Source: Falsiroseomonas selenitidurans (lineage in GTDB: Bacteria > Pseudomonadota > Alphaproteobacteria > Acetobacterales > Acetobacteraceae). From it: DNA of 64,000 nt. Shown here one piece after another: positions 7,257 through 15,328 of the stretch. The stretch spans positions 1 through 64,000 of the forward strand of contig NZ_JAAVNE010000023.1 of the NCBI RefSeq assembly GCF_012103215.1, given 5' to 3'. Numbering within the stretch: the first letter of the stretch is position 1; each line of letters begins with the position of its first letter. The notes beneath the pieces were generated by a model. The model made no database searches and was not told the DNA's origin. It worked only from the letters and a program-made list of their open reading frames with translations. A program made the translations under genes and the position numbers.

Positions 7257-8447
7257 TCAGGGGAAAGGCCCGCCGGTGGGCTGCGTCGGGCGGCCTGCGC
7301 TGTCCTCCAGCGCGTCCAGCGCCCGTTCCACCGCCGCCAGATCCACCAGATAGGGGCTGTTGTTGCGGTCGCGGCTGGCCGAGAAGCTCTCGCCCACCGC
7401 ATGCGCGATGCGCAGCCCGGTGAGGTGGGTGGAGCTGTCGATCAGCGGCCGCGTGTAGTCCGGCGAGACCAGGCTGAGCACCCCGGTGCCGGGGGCGGAG
7501 AAGATGGCGTTCAGCAACCCGCCGCCCAGCGCCCCGGCGACCAGGCTGGCGGAGCGGTACAGCGCCAGCTGGCCCGCCACGTCGAGGGTGGAGGGCACCA
7601 CCGGCTCGAACCCCCGGCGGCGCAGCAGGGCCACCACTTCCCGCTCGTTCAGCAGCATCCGGTCCCAGGCCCAGGCGTCGCGGCGCACCACCAGGATGCG
7701 CCGCTGCCCGGCCGGCATGGCCGCGGTGGCACGGCGGAACGGCGCCACGCTGCGCGCATCCAGCCAGCGGGGGAAGGAGGCGACGAGCACCTGGCGCAGC
7801 CGCAGCAGGGTCCGCGGCGCGTGCACCAGGAAGGCGTCCTCCGCCTGGCCGGATACCGCCAGCAGGAAGCCGCGCCAGCGCCGCCAGGCCTCCTGCGACA
7901 CCAGCAGGCGCGGCCGCGGCGCCGGCAGGGCTTCCCACAGCGCCAGCTTGGGCAGGGTGTCGATCAGGAAGTGGGTGAAGGCGTTGTCCGCCTGGCACAT
8001 CAGGTGGAAGACCGGCTCCTCCACCGTCCGCACCGGGCCGGGCAGGGCGGACAGCGCGCCATCCTCGGCCCGCAGCAGGCCGTAGAGGCGCAGCGTCAGC
8101 GCGAAGCGGGCCGGGTCCGCGGCGATCTCATGCGCATGGGCGGCCAGGCCGTCCAGCACCACCCCGCCATCGGCCCCGATCACGGCGCCACCGCCCGCCA
8201 GCCAGGCATCGCGCAGGCTGGTCAGGCGCAGGCCGTGGTCCATCTCCCACCGCCCGTACAGGGCGGTGGGCCGGCCCTCGGCGCCGAAGCAGGGGCCCCA
8301 GGCGTATTCGTGCCGCCCGGCGGGGTGCAGTTCCAGCACGCCCCCATCGCTGTCCAGCAGTGCCGCCGCATCGGCCACCGGCGCGAAGGCTTCCGGCCCC
8401 TTCAGCCGGAGCGCGGCGGGCGGGCGCTCGGGCGGTGGCGCCCTCAT
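7257..8447 (-). CDS. Glycosyltransferase family 61 protein
   Basis: A 396-residue protein of the GT61 (DUF563) type, which transfers sugars onto extracellular or glycan acceptors. The diagnostic segments are NAFTHFLIDTLPKLALWE in the middle and, near the C-terminus, GALGGGLLNAIFSAPGTGV, which corresponds to the family's GxHGAGLxNxxF nucleotide-sugar region. Here the usual His before the Gly run is replaced by Leu. There is no signal peptide or membrane helix, so it should act in the cytoplasm. The ATG at 8447 overlaps the stop of the upstream unknown gene (ATGA), so the two are coupled. The acceptor is unknown; general surface-polysaccharide synthesis is the likely context. Confidence 0.85.
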   Translation of the reverse strand: MRAPPPERPPAALRLKGPEAFAPVADAAALLDSDGGVLELHPAGRHEYAWGPCFGAEGRPTALYGRWEMDHGLRLTSLRDAWLAGGGAVIGADGGVVLDGLAAHAHEIAADPARFALTLRLYGLLRAEDGALSALPGPVRTVEEPVFHLMCQADNAFTHFLIDTLPKLALWEALPAPRPRLLVSQEAWRRWRGFLLAVSGQAEDAFLVHAPRTLLRLRQVLVASFPRWLDARSVAPFRRATAAMPAGQRRILVVRRDAWAWDRMLLNEREVVALLRRRGFEPVVPSTLDVAGQLALYRSASLVAGALGGGLLNAIFSAPGTGVLSLVSPDYTRPLIDSSTHLTGLRIAHAVGESFSASRDRNNSPYLVDLAAVERALDALEDSAGRPTQPTGGPFP

Positions 8448-8962
8448 GCCACCAGCCCCACGGCGGCCGGCACGCCCTCTGCCGGGCGCCACAGCGTGGC
8501 GCCGGCATCGGCCGCGTCCGGATTGGCAAAGACCTGCACCAGGCAGGAGGGCCCGGCGGCGGCCAGCGCCGCGCGGCGGTCGGCGGCGGCGACGCGCGGG
8601 GTGCAGAGCAGCGCCTCGACCCGCCTCGGCCCGGTGGCGAGATGGGTGATCTGTGCCACCGCATCCGGCCCGGCCGGCAGCAGGTGCAGGGCGAAATCCG
8701 GGCGGATCTGCCGCAGCGCTGCCAGCAGCAGGTCCGGATCGCCATGGTGCAGGCCCAGCAGGATGGCCTGGCGGCTGAGATAGCGGTGGTTCAGCCCCTG
8801 CACGGCGGCGTGCATGGCGGCGGCCAGCACGAAATGCGGCGCCGGGCGCCGCAGCCGCGGCGGCACCAGCGCCTCGAAATACCGTTGCAGCACGGGGCTC
8901 GGGAACAGGATGTCCCCATCGGCCCCGGCCCTGATCGCCAGGAGGAGGTCACGCGGAAGCAC
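8444..8962 (-). CDS. Unknown protein coupled to GT61
   Basis: A 172-residue open frame starting with GTG at 8962, the first possible start after an in-frame TAA. It overlaps the GT61 start by ATGA. The sequence is mostly helical and Ala/Leu-rich, with the segments RAGADGDILFPSPVLQRYFEAL, HAAVQGLNHRYLSRQAILLGLHHGDPDL and HLATGPRRVEALLC. I do not recognise the family. The tight overlap suggests it works with the glycosyltransferase, but this is context only. Because a stop lies directly before the start, the gene may have lost an N-terminal part. Confidence 0.7.
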   Translation of the reverse strand: MLPRDLLLAIRAGADGDILFPSPVLQRYFEALVPPRLRRPAPHFVLAAAMHAAVQGLNHRYLSRQAILLGLHHGDPDLLLAALRQIRPDFALHLLPAGPDAVAQITHLATGPRRVEALLCTPRVAAADRRAALAAAGPSCLVQVFANPDAADAGATLWRPAEGVPAAVGLVA

Positions 8963-9269
8963 CCGCGCCGCTTACGGCGGAATGCGCGGGGCCGCAATGG
9001 CATGCCCCCGGTGAAAGCGATGTTATTGCACGACAATCCTCTGCCCCAAGCCAGCCGCCTTCAGCGCGCGTCAGGGCCGCGCTGTGCCCCGCCGCCGCGC
9101 CGGCCGGCCGCGTTCGCCACCGGCGATGTCGCGGAGCCGAAGGGGGCGGGCTTCCCCGGCGACCGGGGCGCCGGCCGCCGGACCCTTTGCCGGCCTGGCG
9201 CGCAGGCGGCGGCGCGGGAACCCTGCGGCCGCCGGGCTCGTTGCGCCCGGCAGCAGACCGGGGACACCG
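8963..9269. other. Divergent intergenic region without a recognised gene
   Basis: 307 bp between two divergent genes. It holds no convincing coding frame. The only base-composition change is around 9030 (GTTATTGCACGACAATCC), which includes a short ATTG/CAAT inverted repeat and could lie in a promoter. I cannot assign -35/-10 pairs with confidence. Confidence 0.4.
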
Positions 9270-10109
9270 ATGGCCAGGACGCGATCACGCCTCGAAGGGC
9301 TTGCACGGCTCGGCTACGCGGCGCGCGGCGCGGTCACGCTGGTGGTCGGCGGGCTGGCACTGCTGGCCGCGCTGTCCCGCGGCGGGCAGGTGACGGGGTC
9401 CCGCGGCGCCATCCAGGCGATCTTCGCCCAGCCGCTCGGCGCCGTGCTGATCGGCGTGGCGGCGGCCGGGCTGTTCGGCTTCGCGCTGTGGCGGGTGTTC
9501 CAGTCGCTGCTGGATGCGGATGGGCGGGGGCGCGACATCAAGGCGCTGCTGGCCCGCGCCGGGCAATTGGTCTCTGCCGTCACCTATGCCGGCCTCGGCG
9601 TCTTCGCGCTGAGCCTGGTGCTGGGCCGGGGCAGTGGTGGCGGGGATGAGGAGGGTGCGGCGCAGGACTGGACCGCCTGGCTGCTGGCACAGCCCTTCGG
9701 CCGCTGGCTGGTCGCGGCCGCCGGGCTGGCCGTGGTGGGGGCGGCGCTGGCCATGGCGAGGCAGGCCTGGACGGCGCGCTTCCGCCGGCATCTGGCCTGC
9801 GACGCGGCGGCGGCGCGCTGGGTGGTGCCGCTGGGGCGGCTGGGCTACGCGGCGCGCGCCGTGGTGTTCCTGGTGATCGGCGGCTTCCTGATCCTCGCCG
9901 CCTGGCAATCCGACCCCAGCGAGGCGCGGGGCCTGGGCGGCGCCCTGCTGGCGCTGCAGGCGCAGCCCTACGGGCGGCTGCTGTTCGGCGTGGTCGCGGC
10001 GGGGCTGGCCGCCTTCGGCGCCTTCGAATTCGCCGAGGCCCGCTACCGCCGCATCGACACGCCGGACCGCGCGGACATGGCCGACGCTGTCGGCATGCGC
10101 GACCGCTAG
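9270..10109 (+). CDS. DUF1206 domain integral membrane protein
   Basis: A 279-residue membrane protein made of three copies of the DUF1206 unit, each about 70 residues with two membrane helices. Each copy starts with a GLARLGYAARG-type motif: LARLGYAARGAVTLVVGG at the N-terminus, a diverged middle copy (LVSAVTYAGLGVFALSLVLG), and LGRLGYAARAVVFLVIGG in the third. The repeated F-x-Q-PxG motif (FAQPLGAVLIG, LAQPFGRWLV, QAQPYGRLLFG) marks the second helix of each unit. No biochemical function is established for the family. It is transcribed alone, with a convergent neighbour 58 bp away. Confidence 0.9.
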   Translation: MARTRSRLEGLARLGYAARGAVTLVVGGLALLAALSRGGQVTGSRGAIQAIFAQPLGAVLIGVAAAGLFGFALWRVFQSLLDADGRGRDIKALLARAGQLVSAVTYAGLGVFALSLVLGRGSGGGDEEGAAQDWTAWLLAQPFGRWLVAAAGLAVVGAALAMARQAWTARFRRHLACDAAAARWVVPLGRLGYAARAVVFLVIGGFLILAAWQSDPSEARGLGGALLALQAQPYGRLLFGVVAAGLAAFGAFEFAEARYRRIDTPDRADMADAVGMRDR

Positions 10110-10113
10110 CCTC

Positions 10114-10133
10114 CTCCGCCCTTCATGGCGGAG
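10114..10133. terminator. Hairpin between convergent genes
   Basis: CTCCGCC (10114-10120) and GGCGGAG (10127-10133) form a 7-bp stem with a 6-base loop between the DUF1206 stop and the convergent SDR stop. There is no clear T-run on either strand. It is a plausible shared transcription end. Confidence 0.4.
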
Positions 10134-10167
10134 AGGGTTGGGTGAGCGGGCCGTGTGACCGCGGCGA

Positions 10168-10926
10168 TCAGGCCGGCGGCAGCCGCAGCGCGCCGTCCAG
10201 CCGGATGGTCGTGCCGTTCAACTGCGGGTTGGCCGCGACCGCCAGCACCATCCGCGCGAATTCCTCCGGCCGGCCCAGCCGGGCCGGGAACAGCGGCATC
10301 TTCCCCAGGCTCTCCCGCGCCTCCGGCGTCAGCGTGTCCATCAGGGGCGTGTGGAACAGGCCCGGTGCCAGCGTCACCACCCGCACGCCGAAGCGCGCCA
10401 GTTCCCGCGCCGCGGGCAGCGTCAGGGCGGCCACGCCGCCCTTGGACGCCGCATAGGCGCATTGCCCGATCTGCCCATCCTCCGCGGCGATGGAGGCGGT
10501 GGTGACCACCAGGCCGCGTTCGCCATCCGCCATCGGCGGGTTGCTCGTCATCCGCGCCGCCGCCAGGCGCAGCAGGTTGAAGGTGCCGACCAGGTTCACC
10601 CGCACGACGCGCTCGAACAGCGCCAGGTCGTGCGGCCCCTGGCGGCCGGCGACGCGGGCGGCGGGCGCGATGCCGGCGCAGGCCACCGCGACGCGCAGCG
10701 GGCCGAGCGCGGCGGCGGCCTCGACCGCCGCCTGCATCGGCGCTTCCTCCGCCACGTCGCCGGGGATGGCGGCGCCGCCGATGGCCGCGGCCACGTCGCG
10801 CGCCGCGCCCTCGTTGATGTCGAGCACCACCACCCGCGCGCCGGCCTCCGCCAGCGCCCGTGCCGTGGCGGCGCCGAGGCCGGATCCGCCGCCGGTGACC
10901 AGTGCCGATGCGCCCCGCAGCTCCAT
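10168..10926 (-). CDS. SDR dehydrogenase, 3-hydroxyacyl-CoA dehydrogenase type
   Basis: A 252-residue short-chain dehydrogenase closest in style to the 17-beta-HSD10 / type II 3-hydroxyacyl-CoA dehydrogenase group. Seen: the cofactor motif TGGGSGLG near residue 12, an Asp after the second strand (VVVLDIN) that favours NAD, ACAGIAPA, the catalytic Ser in TTASIAAEDGQ, and YAASKGGVAAL with the Tyr/Lys pair. The long ERVVRVNLVGTFNLLR and LAPGLFHTPL segments are typical of that group. The start ATG at 10926 has GGGGGAGGG upstream; a TTG at 10932 is the alternative. It directly follows the hydratase gene, so it probably oxidises that enzyme's 3-hydroxyacyl-CoA product. Confidence 0.85.
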   Translation of the reverse strand: MELRGASALVTGGGSGLGAATARALAEAGARVVVLDINEGAARDVAAAIGGAAIPGDVAEEAPMQAAVEAAAALGPLRVAVACAGIAPAARVAGRQGPHDLALFERVVRVNLVGTFNLLRLAAARMTSNPPMADGERGLVVTTASIAAEDGQIGQCAYAASKGGVAALTLPAARELARFGVRVVTLAPGLFHTPLMDTLTPEARESLGKMPLFPARLGRPEEFARMVLAVAANPQLNGTTIRLDGALRLPPA

Positions 10927-10928
10927 GC

Positions 10929-11702
10929 TCAACCCTCCCCCGCCTTGGCCGCCCGCTTCTCCAGGAAGGCGGCGAGGCCAGCCTGCGCCTCCGGCCCGGT
11001 CTGGGCCAGGGCGGCCATCATGCTCTCCACGAACAGGCCGTCCTCCTCCGCCATGTCCTGGATGCGGGGCAGGGCCTGCAGCACGCCGAGCACCGTCAGC
11101 GGCGCCATCTGCGCCACCTTGGCCGCCAGCACGCCGGCCTGGGCCGGGGCGCCGCCGGGCTCGGTGAGGTAGGTGACCAGGCCGGCGCGCTCCGCCGCCG
11201 CGGCGTCCAGCGCGCGGCCGGTCAGCATCATGTCCGCCATCCGCGCGGCGCCGAGGATGCGCGCCACATGCACGCTGGCGCCGCCGCCGACGAAGATGCC
11301 GCGGCTGCCTTCCGGCAGGGCGAAGCGCGCGGTGAGGTCCGCCACGCGGATATGGCAGGCGGCCGCCAGTTCCAGCCCGCCGCCGACGCAGGCGCCATGG
11401 ATGGCGGCGATGGCCGGGATGCTGCCCGCGCGGATGCGGCGGAACACGGCGTGCCAGCCGCGGGAATGGTGGAACACCGCCTCCGCCGTGCGCGCGGTGT
11501 GTTCCGACAGGTCGAGGCCGGCGGAGAAGCAGGGGCCGTGGCCGAACACCACCATCGCCCGCGCCGCGCCCTGCGCGCGGGCCACCGCCGCATCCAGCGC
11601 CGCCAGCAGCGCGTCGCTGATGGCGTTGCGCTTGGCCGGGCGGTCGAGGCCGATCCAGGCGACCTGCTCGCGGACCTCCAGGCTCACCAGCGATGCGGCC
11701 AT
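10929..11702 (-). CDS. Crotonase-family enoyl-CoA hydratase
   Basis: A 257-residue crotonase-fold enzyme. The oxyanion-hole segments are FSAGLDLSE (from residue 59) and IHGACVGGGLELAAAC. Both acid/base positions of true hydratases are glutamate: Glu111 in GGLELA and Glu131 in LPEGSRG, so water addition is plausible. HIRVAD is the usual following motif. Start 11702 has CGGAGG upstream; the frame is open to 11759. Given the divergent feruloyl-CoA synthetase-like gene and the SDR downstream, it most likely hydrates an aryl-propenoyl-CoA. A hydratase/lyase (Ech-type) role that yields an aldehyde directly is the alternative, but the presence of dehydrogenase and thiolase argues for plain hydration. 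Confidence 0.85.
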   Translation of the reverse strand: MAASLVSLEVREQVAWIGLDRPAKRNAISDALLAALDAAVARAQGAARAMVVFGHGPCFSAGLDLSEHTARTAEAVFHHSRGWHAVFRRIRAGSIPAIAAIHGACVGGGLELAAACHIRVADLTARFALPEGSRGIFVGGGASVHVARILGAARMADMMLTGRALDAAAAERAGLVTYLTEPGGAPAQAGVLAAKVAQMAPLTVLGVLQALPRIQDMAEEDGLFVESMMAALAQTGPEAQAGLAAFLEKRAAKAGEG

Positions 11703-11717
11703 AGGCGGCCTCCGTTC

Positions 11718-11759
11718 GTTATAGGCCATAACAATAAGACCGCCGCCCGCGGCCGGCAA
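11718..11759 (-). promoter_or_regulatory. Promoter and operator of the hydratase-SDR arm
   Basis: On the minus strand, TTGCCG (11754-11759) and TATTGT (11731-11736) are 17 bp apart. Immediately downstream, overlapping the -10 by two bases, lies GTTATGGCCTATAAC (11718-11732), an imperfect 15-bp palindrome with GTTAT/ATAAC arms. Twelve of its 15 bases match the element in the divergent ligase promoter (12273-12287). The promoter starts just past the marR stop, so the hydratase and SDR can be transcribed separately from marR. The MarR protein encoded between the two sites is the likely ligand. Confidence 0.65.
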
Positions 11760-11761
11760 GT

Positions 11762-12217
11762 TCAGCCGCGGGCGATGTGGCGCAGCGCCGCCAGCAGCGC
11801 GGCGCGCCCGGCGGGGTCCAGCCCCTCGGCCAGTTCCTTCTCCACCTCGGCTTCCGCCGCGGCGCCGCGCTTCAGCAGGGCGCGGCCGGCGGTGGTCAGC
11901 CGCAGGCGGTTGGCGCGGCGGTTGCCGGCTTCCTCCGCCCGGCGGATCAGCCCCTCCGCCTCCAGCGCCGCGAGCAGCACGGTGAGGTTGGAGGGCTTGA
12001 TGCGCAGCGCCTCCGCCAGCACCGCCTGGCGGATATCGGGGTTGGCCTCGATCAGCAGCAGCACGCCGAGCCGCCCGGGTGTCAGGTTCAGCGGGCCGAG
12101 CATGCGGTGCAGCGTGTCGAAGCTCACCTGCTGCGCCAGGCGCAGCCAGAAGCCCAGCTTGTCCTCCAGCGGGGCGAGGTCGGGTTGCTCGGCTGGCGCG
12201 CGGCGGGTCAGGGACAT
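11762..12217 (-). CDS. MarR family regulator of the aromatic side-chain pathway
   Basis: A 151-residue MarR-type winged-helix protein. It has N-terminal dimer helices (LGFWLRLAQQVSFDTLHRML), the DNA-reading part DIRQAVLAEALRIKPSNLTVLLAALEAEGLI, and a wing with NRRANRLRLT, then the C-terminal dimer helix. The start at 12217 (MSLTRRAPAEQ) is the sensible one; upstream codons are antisense to the divergent promoter. It sits between the two arms of a CoA-dependent pathway, both of whose promoters carry a matching palindrome. By analogy with MarR proteins such as CouR and FerR, it may be released from DNA by an aryl-CoA thioester. That ligand is an inference. Confidence 0.87.
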   Translation of the reverse strand: MSLTRRAPAEQPDLAPLEDKLGFWLRLAQQVSFDTLHRMLGPLNLTPGRLGVLLLIEANPDIRQAVLAEALRIKPSNLTVLLAALEAEGLIRRAEEAGNRRANRLRLTTAGRALLKRGAAAEAEVEKELAEGLDPAGRAALLAALRHIARG

Positions 12218-12248
12218 GCCACCCGGCTTACAGGATGCACGCGACCCC

Positions 12249-12287
12249 TTGGAAGGGGGCGCGGTTCCTACTATTATGGGATATAAC
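12249..12287 (+). promoter_or_regulatory. Promoter and operator of the ligase-thiolase arm
   Basis: TTGGAA (12249-12254) and TATTAT (12272-12277) form a well-spaced (17 bp) promoter reading toward the ligase gene at 12321. ATTATGGGATATAAC (12273-12287) overlaps the -10 and the expected start point. It matches the palindrome before the hydratase at 12 of 15 positions, including TTATGG and TATAAC. Position and shared sequence fit a repressor site used on both arms. The marR start lies on the other side at 12217, so marR may be autoregulated from the same region. Confidence 0.7.
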
Positions 12288-12320
12288 AGTCGGGCCGGGG
12301 AACCTCGGCCGGGGGAGAGC

Positions 12321-14102
12321 ATGTCCGCAACCCGCCTGCCGATGGGCGCGGCGCCGGTCCGCCTGGAACAGCGGCCCGATGGCGCGCTGCTGGTGACGCC
12401 GGTGCCGGCGCTGGGCGCCTATCCGCGCCTGCTGACCGAGCGGCTGCAGCACTTCGCCGCCACGGCGCCCGGGCGCACGCTGATCGCGCAGCGCGACAAG
12501 GCATTGGGCGGCGACTGGCGGCGCATCTCCTATGCCGCGATGTGGGATGCGGTGCAGGCGCTGGGCCAGGCGCTGCTGGATCGCGGCCTGTCGGCGGACC
12601 GGCCGCTGGTGTTCCTCTCCGGCAATTCGCTGGCGCAGGCCATGCTGACCCTGGCTGGGCTGCATGTCGGCGTGCCGGTGGCGCCGGTCTCCCCGGCCTA
12701 TGCGCTGCTGGCGAAGGATTTCGTGAAGCTGCGGCACTGCCTGGCGCTGCTCACGCCCGGGCTGGTCTATGCCGAGGACGGCGCCGCCTTCGCCGATGCC
12801 CTCGCTGCCGCGGTGCCGCCCAGGGTGGAGGTGGTGACGGCGGCCGACATGCCGCGCCTGCTGGCGACGGCGCCTACGCCCGGCGTCGCCGCCGCCCACG
12901 CCGCCGTGCGGCCGGATGACGTGGCCAAGATCCTGTTCACCTCCGGCTCCACCGGCCAGCCCAAGGGGGTGGTGAACACGCACCGCATGCTGTGCGCCAA
13001 CCAGCAGATGCTGCGCGAGGCCTTCCCCTTCGTGGCGGAGGACCCGCCCGTGCTGCTGGACTGGCTGCCCTGGCACCACACCTTTGGCGGCAACCACAAT
13101 CTCGGCCTCGTGCTGTACAATGGCGGCAGCTTCTACATGGATGACGGCCGCCCGGTGCCCGGCGGCTATGCGGAATCGCTGCGCAACCTGGCGGAGATCG
13201 CCACCTCCATCCACTTCAACGTGCCGCGCGGCTTCGAGGAGCTGGTGCACCATCTGAAACAGGATGCGGCGCTGCGGCGGCGCTTCTTCTCCCGCCTCCA
13301 CATGATGTTCTATTCCGCTGCCGGCCTGCCGCAGCACATCTGGGACGCGCTGGATGCGTTGGCGCTGGCCGAGCGCGGCCGGCGAATTCCGATGTTCACC
13401 GGCCTGGGCGCGACGGAGACCGCGCCCTTCTGCCTGGTGGTGCGGGAGGATTCTTCCGAGTCCGGCGCCGTCGGCCTGCCGGCGCCGGGCATCGTGCTGA
13501 AGCTGGCGCCGGTCGCCGGCAAGATGGAGGCGCGGGTGAAGGGCCCCTCCATCACCCCGGGCTATTGGCGCAACCCGGAAGCCACGCAAGCGGCCTTCGA
13601 CGAGGACGGCTTCTACCGCTTCGGCGATGCGCTGGTGCCGCTGGACCCCGCCGACCTGCACAAGGGCTTCCGCTTCGACGGCCGCATCACCGAGGATTTC
13701 AAGATGGCGACCGGCACCTGGGTCAGCGTCGGCCCGCTGCGCGCCCGGCTGGTCGCGGCCTGCGCGCCCTATGTGAAGGATGCGGTGATCGCCGGCCAGG
13801 ACCGCGACAGCCTGGCCGCCATCCTGCTGCCGGAACGCGAGGCCTGCGCCGGCGTGGCGGACCTGCCGAGGCTGCTGGCGGACCGGCTGGCATCGCTGGC
13901 GGCGCAGGCCACCGGCAGTTCGCAGCGCATCACCCGCGCCGTGCTGCTCGATGGCGCACTCTCCCTCGATGCGGGGGAGGTGACGGACAAGGGCTCGATC
14001 AACCAGCGCGCCGTGCTGGCGCGCCGCGCCGCGCTGGTGGCGGCGCTCTATGCCGATCCGCCGGGTGCGGACATCATCTGCCTGCCGGAGACCGTCGCAT
14101 GA
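12321..14102 (+). CDS. Feruloyl-CoA synthetase-like acyl-CoA ligase
   Basis: A 593-residue adenylate-forming enzyme that activates an aromatic acid with ATP and CoA. The AMP-binding motif FTSGSTGQPKGV starts at residue 206. The segments LLDWLPWHHTFGGNHNLG, GLGATETAPF, GYWRNPEATQAAFDEDGFY, and FRFDGRITEDFKMATGTWV are characteristic of the feruloyl-CoA synthase (Fcs) branch rather than fatty acyl ligases. Start 12321 follows GGGGGAG. It is the first gene of the plus-strand arm and overlaps the thiolase gene by ATGA. Ferulate, coumarate or a related phenylpropanoid is the expected substrate; which one cannot be read from the sequence. Confidence 0.88.
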   Translation: MSATRLPMGAAPVRLEQRPDGALLVTPVPALGAYPRLLTERLQHFAATAPGRTLIAQRDKALGGDWRRISYAAMWDAVQALGQALLDRGLSADRPLVFLSGNSLAQAMLTLAGLHVGVPVAPVSPAYALLAKDFVKLRHCLALLTPGLVYAEDGAAFADALAAAVPPRVEVVTAADMPRLLATAPTPGVAAAHAAVRPDDVAKILFTSGSTGQPKGVVNTHRMLCANQQMLREAFPFVAEDPPVLLDWLPWHHTFGGNHNLGLVLYNGGSFYMDDGRPVPGGYAESLRNLAEIATSIHFNVPRGFEELVHHLKQDAALRRRFFSRLHMMFYSAAGLPQHIWDALDALALAERGRRIPMFTGLGATETAPFCLVVREDSSESGAVGLPAPGIVLKLAPVAGKMEARVKGPSITPGYWRNPEATQAAFDEDGFYRFGDALVPLDPADLHKGFRFDGRITEDFKMATGTWVSVGPLRARLVAACAPYVKDAVIAGQDRDSLAAILLPEREACAGVADLPRLLADRLASLAAQATGSSQRITRAVLLDGALSLDAGEVTDKGSINQRAVLARRAALVAALYADPPGADIICLPETVA

Positions 14103-15328
14103 AGGACCTGCACACCGAATGGCAGGATGCCTGGCTGTTGGCCGGCGCCCGCACGCCCTTCGCCGATCTCGGCGGGCCGCTGGCCAAGGTCTCGCCCATC
14201 GACCTCGGCATCGCCGCCGCGCGCGGGGCCATCGCCAGGGCCGGGATCGACCCGGAGGCGATCGGCTGCGTCGTCGCCGGCTCCGTCGCCCAGGCGAGCT
14301 TCGACGCCTACATGCTGCCGCGCCACATCGGGCTGTATGCCGGCGTGCCGGTGGAGGTGCCGGCGCTGCTGGTGCAGCGGGTCTGCGGCACGGGGATCGA
14401 GGCGCTGGTGCAGGGCGCCAATGCGGTGGAGCGGCAGGGCGCCGGCATCGCGCTGTGCGTCGGCGCGGAAAGCATGAGCCGCAACCCGATCGCCGCCTTC
14501 ACCCATCGCGGCGGCTTCGACCTTGGCGCACCGGTGGAGTTCAAGGATTTCCTGTGGGAGGCGCTGGAGGATCCGGCCTGCGGCCTGTCCATGGGCGGCA
14601 CGGCGGAGGAGCTGGCGCGGCGCCACGGCATCACGCGGGATGCCGTGGATGCCTATGCCGCGCGGTCCTTCGACCGCGCGCTGGCGGCACGCGAGGCCGG
14701 ATTCTTCGACGACGAGATCATCCCCCTCCGCCCCGCCACCTTCAGCCGCGAGGGCCTGCGGGATCGCGGCATCGCCCTGCCGCGCCGGGTGGCGGAGGTG
14801 ACGGCGGACACGCATCCGCGCCCCTCCCCGGTGGAGGCGCTCGCACGAATCCGGCCGGCCTTCGGCGGGGTGCAGACCGGCGGCAATTCCTCCGCCGTGG
14901 TGGATGGCGCGGCGGCGGCGCTGGTGTGCAGCGGCGCCGGCGCGCAGGGCGCGCTGCCGCTGGCGCGCCTGGTGGCCGCCACCGCCGTGGGCTGCCCGCC
15001 GGAGATCATGGGCATCGGCCCGGTGCCGGCGATCCGCGCCCTGCTGCACCGCACCGGGCTGACGCTGGACCGCATCGACCTGGTGGAGATCAACGAGGCC
15101 TTCGGTGCGCAGGTGATGGCCTGCGCCCGCGACCTCGGCCTGGATGAGGCGCGGCTGAACGTGCATGGCGGGGCGATCGCCATCGGCCATCCGCTGGCCG
15201 CCACCGGCATCCGCCTGGCGTTGACCTGCGCCCGGGCGCTGCGGCGGCGTGGCGGGCGCTACGGCATCGCCTCCGCCTGCATCGGCGGCGGGCAGGGCAT
15301 CGCGCTGCTGATCGAGGCGGCGGCATGA
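14099..15328 (+). CDS. Thiolase (3-ketoacyl-CoA thiolase type)
   Basis: A 409-residue thiolase that cleaves a 3-ketoacyl-CoA with CoA to release acetyl-CoA. The catalytic set is complete: nucleophile Cys96 in RVCGTG, the NEAFGAQ motif, His364 in GGAIAIGHP, and Cys394 in SACIGGGQG. The start overlaps the ligase stop (ATGA) and its own stop overlaps the thioesterase start, so all three are coupled. In this setting it would cut the oxidised side chain of the aryl-CoA and leave a benzoyl-type CoA. It could also serve ordinary fatty acid degradation, but no fadB or fadE partner is nearby. Confidence 0.92.
   Translation: MKDLHTEWQDAWLLAGARTPFADLGGPLAKVSPIDLGIAAARGAIARAGIDPEAIGCVVAGSVAQASFDAYMLPRHIGLYAGVPVEVPALLVQRVCGTGIEALVQGANAVERQGAGIALCVGAESMSRNPIAAFTHRGGFDLGAPVEFKDFLWEALEDPACGLSMGGTAEELARRHGITRDAVDAYAARSFDRALAAREAGFFDDEIIPLRPATFSREGLRDRGIALPRRVAEVTADTHPRPSPVEALARIRPAFGGVQTGGNSSAVVDGAAAALVCSGAGAQGALPLARLVAATAVGCPPEIMGIGPVPAIRALLHRTGLTLDRIDLVEINEAFGAQVMACARDLGLDEARLNVHGGAIAIGHPLAATGIRLALTCARALRRRGGRYGIASACIGGGQGIALLIEAAA

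Noticed and set aside
12079..12396. Small plus-strand frame overlapping the marR gene and the ligase promoter
   Set aside because: It runs through the operator and ligase start in another frame, is Arg/Pro-rich, and conflicts with both well-supported genes.
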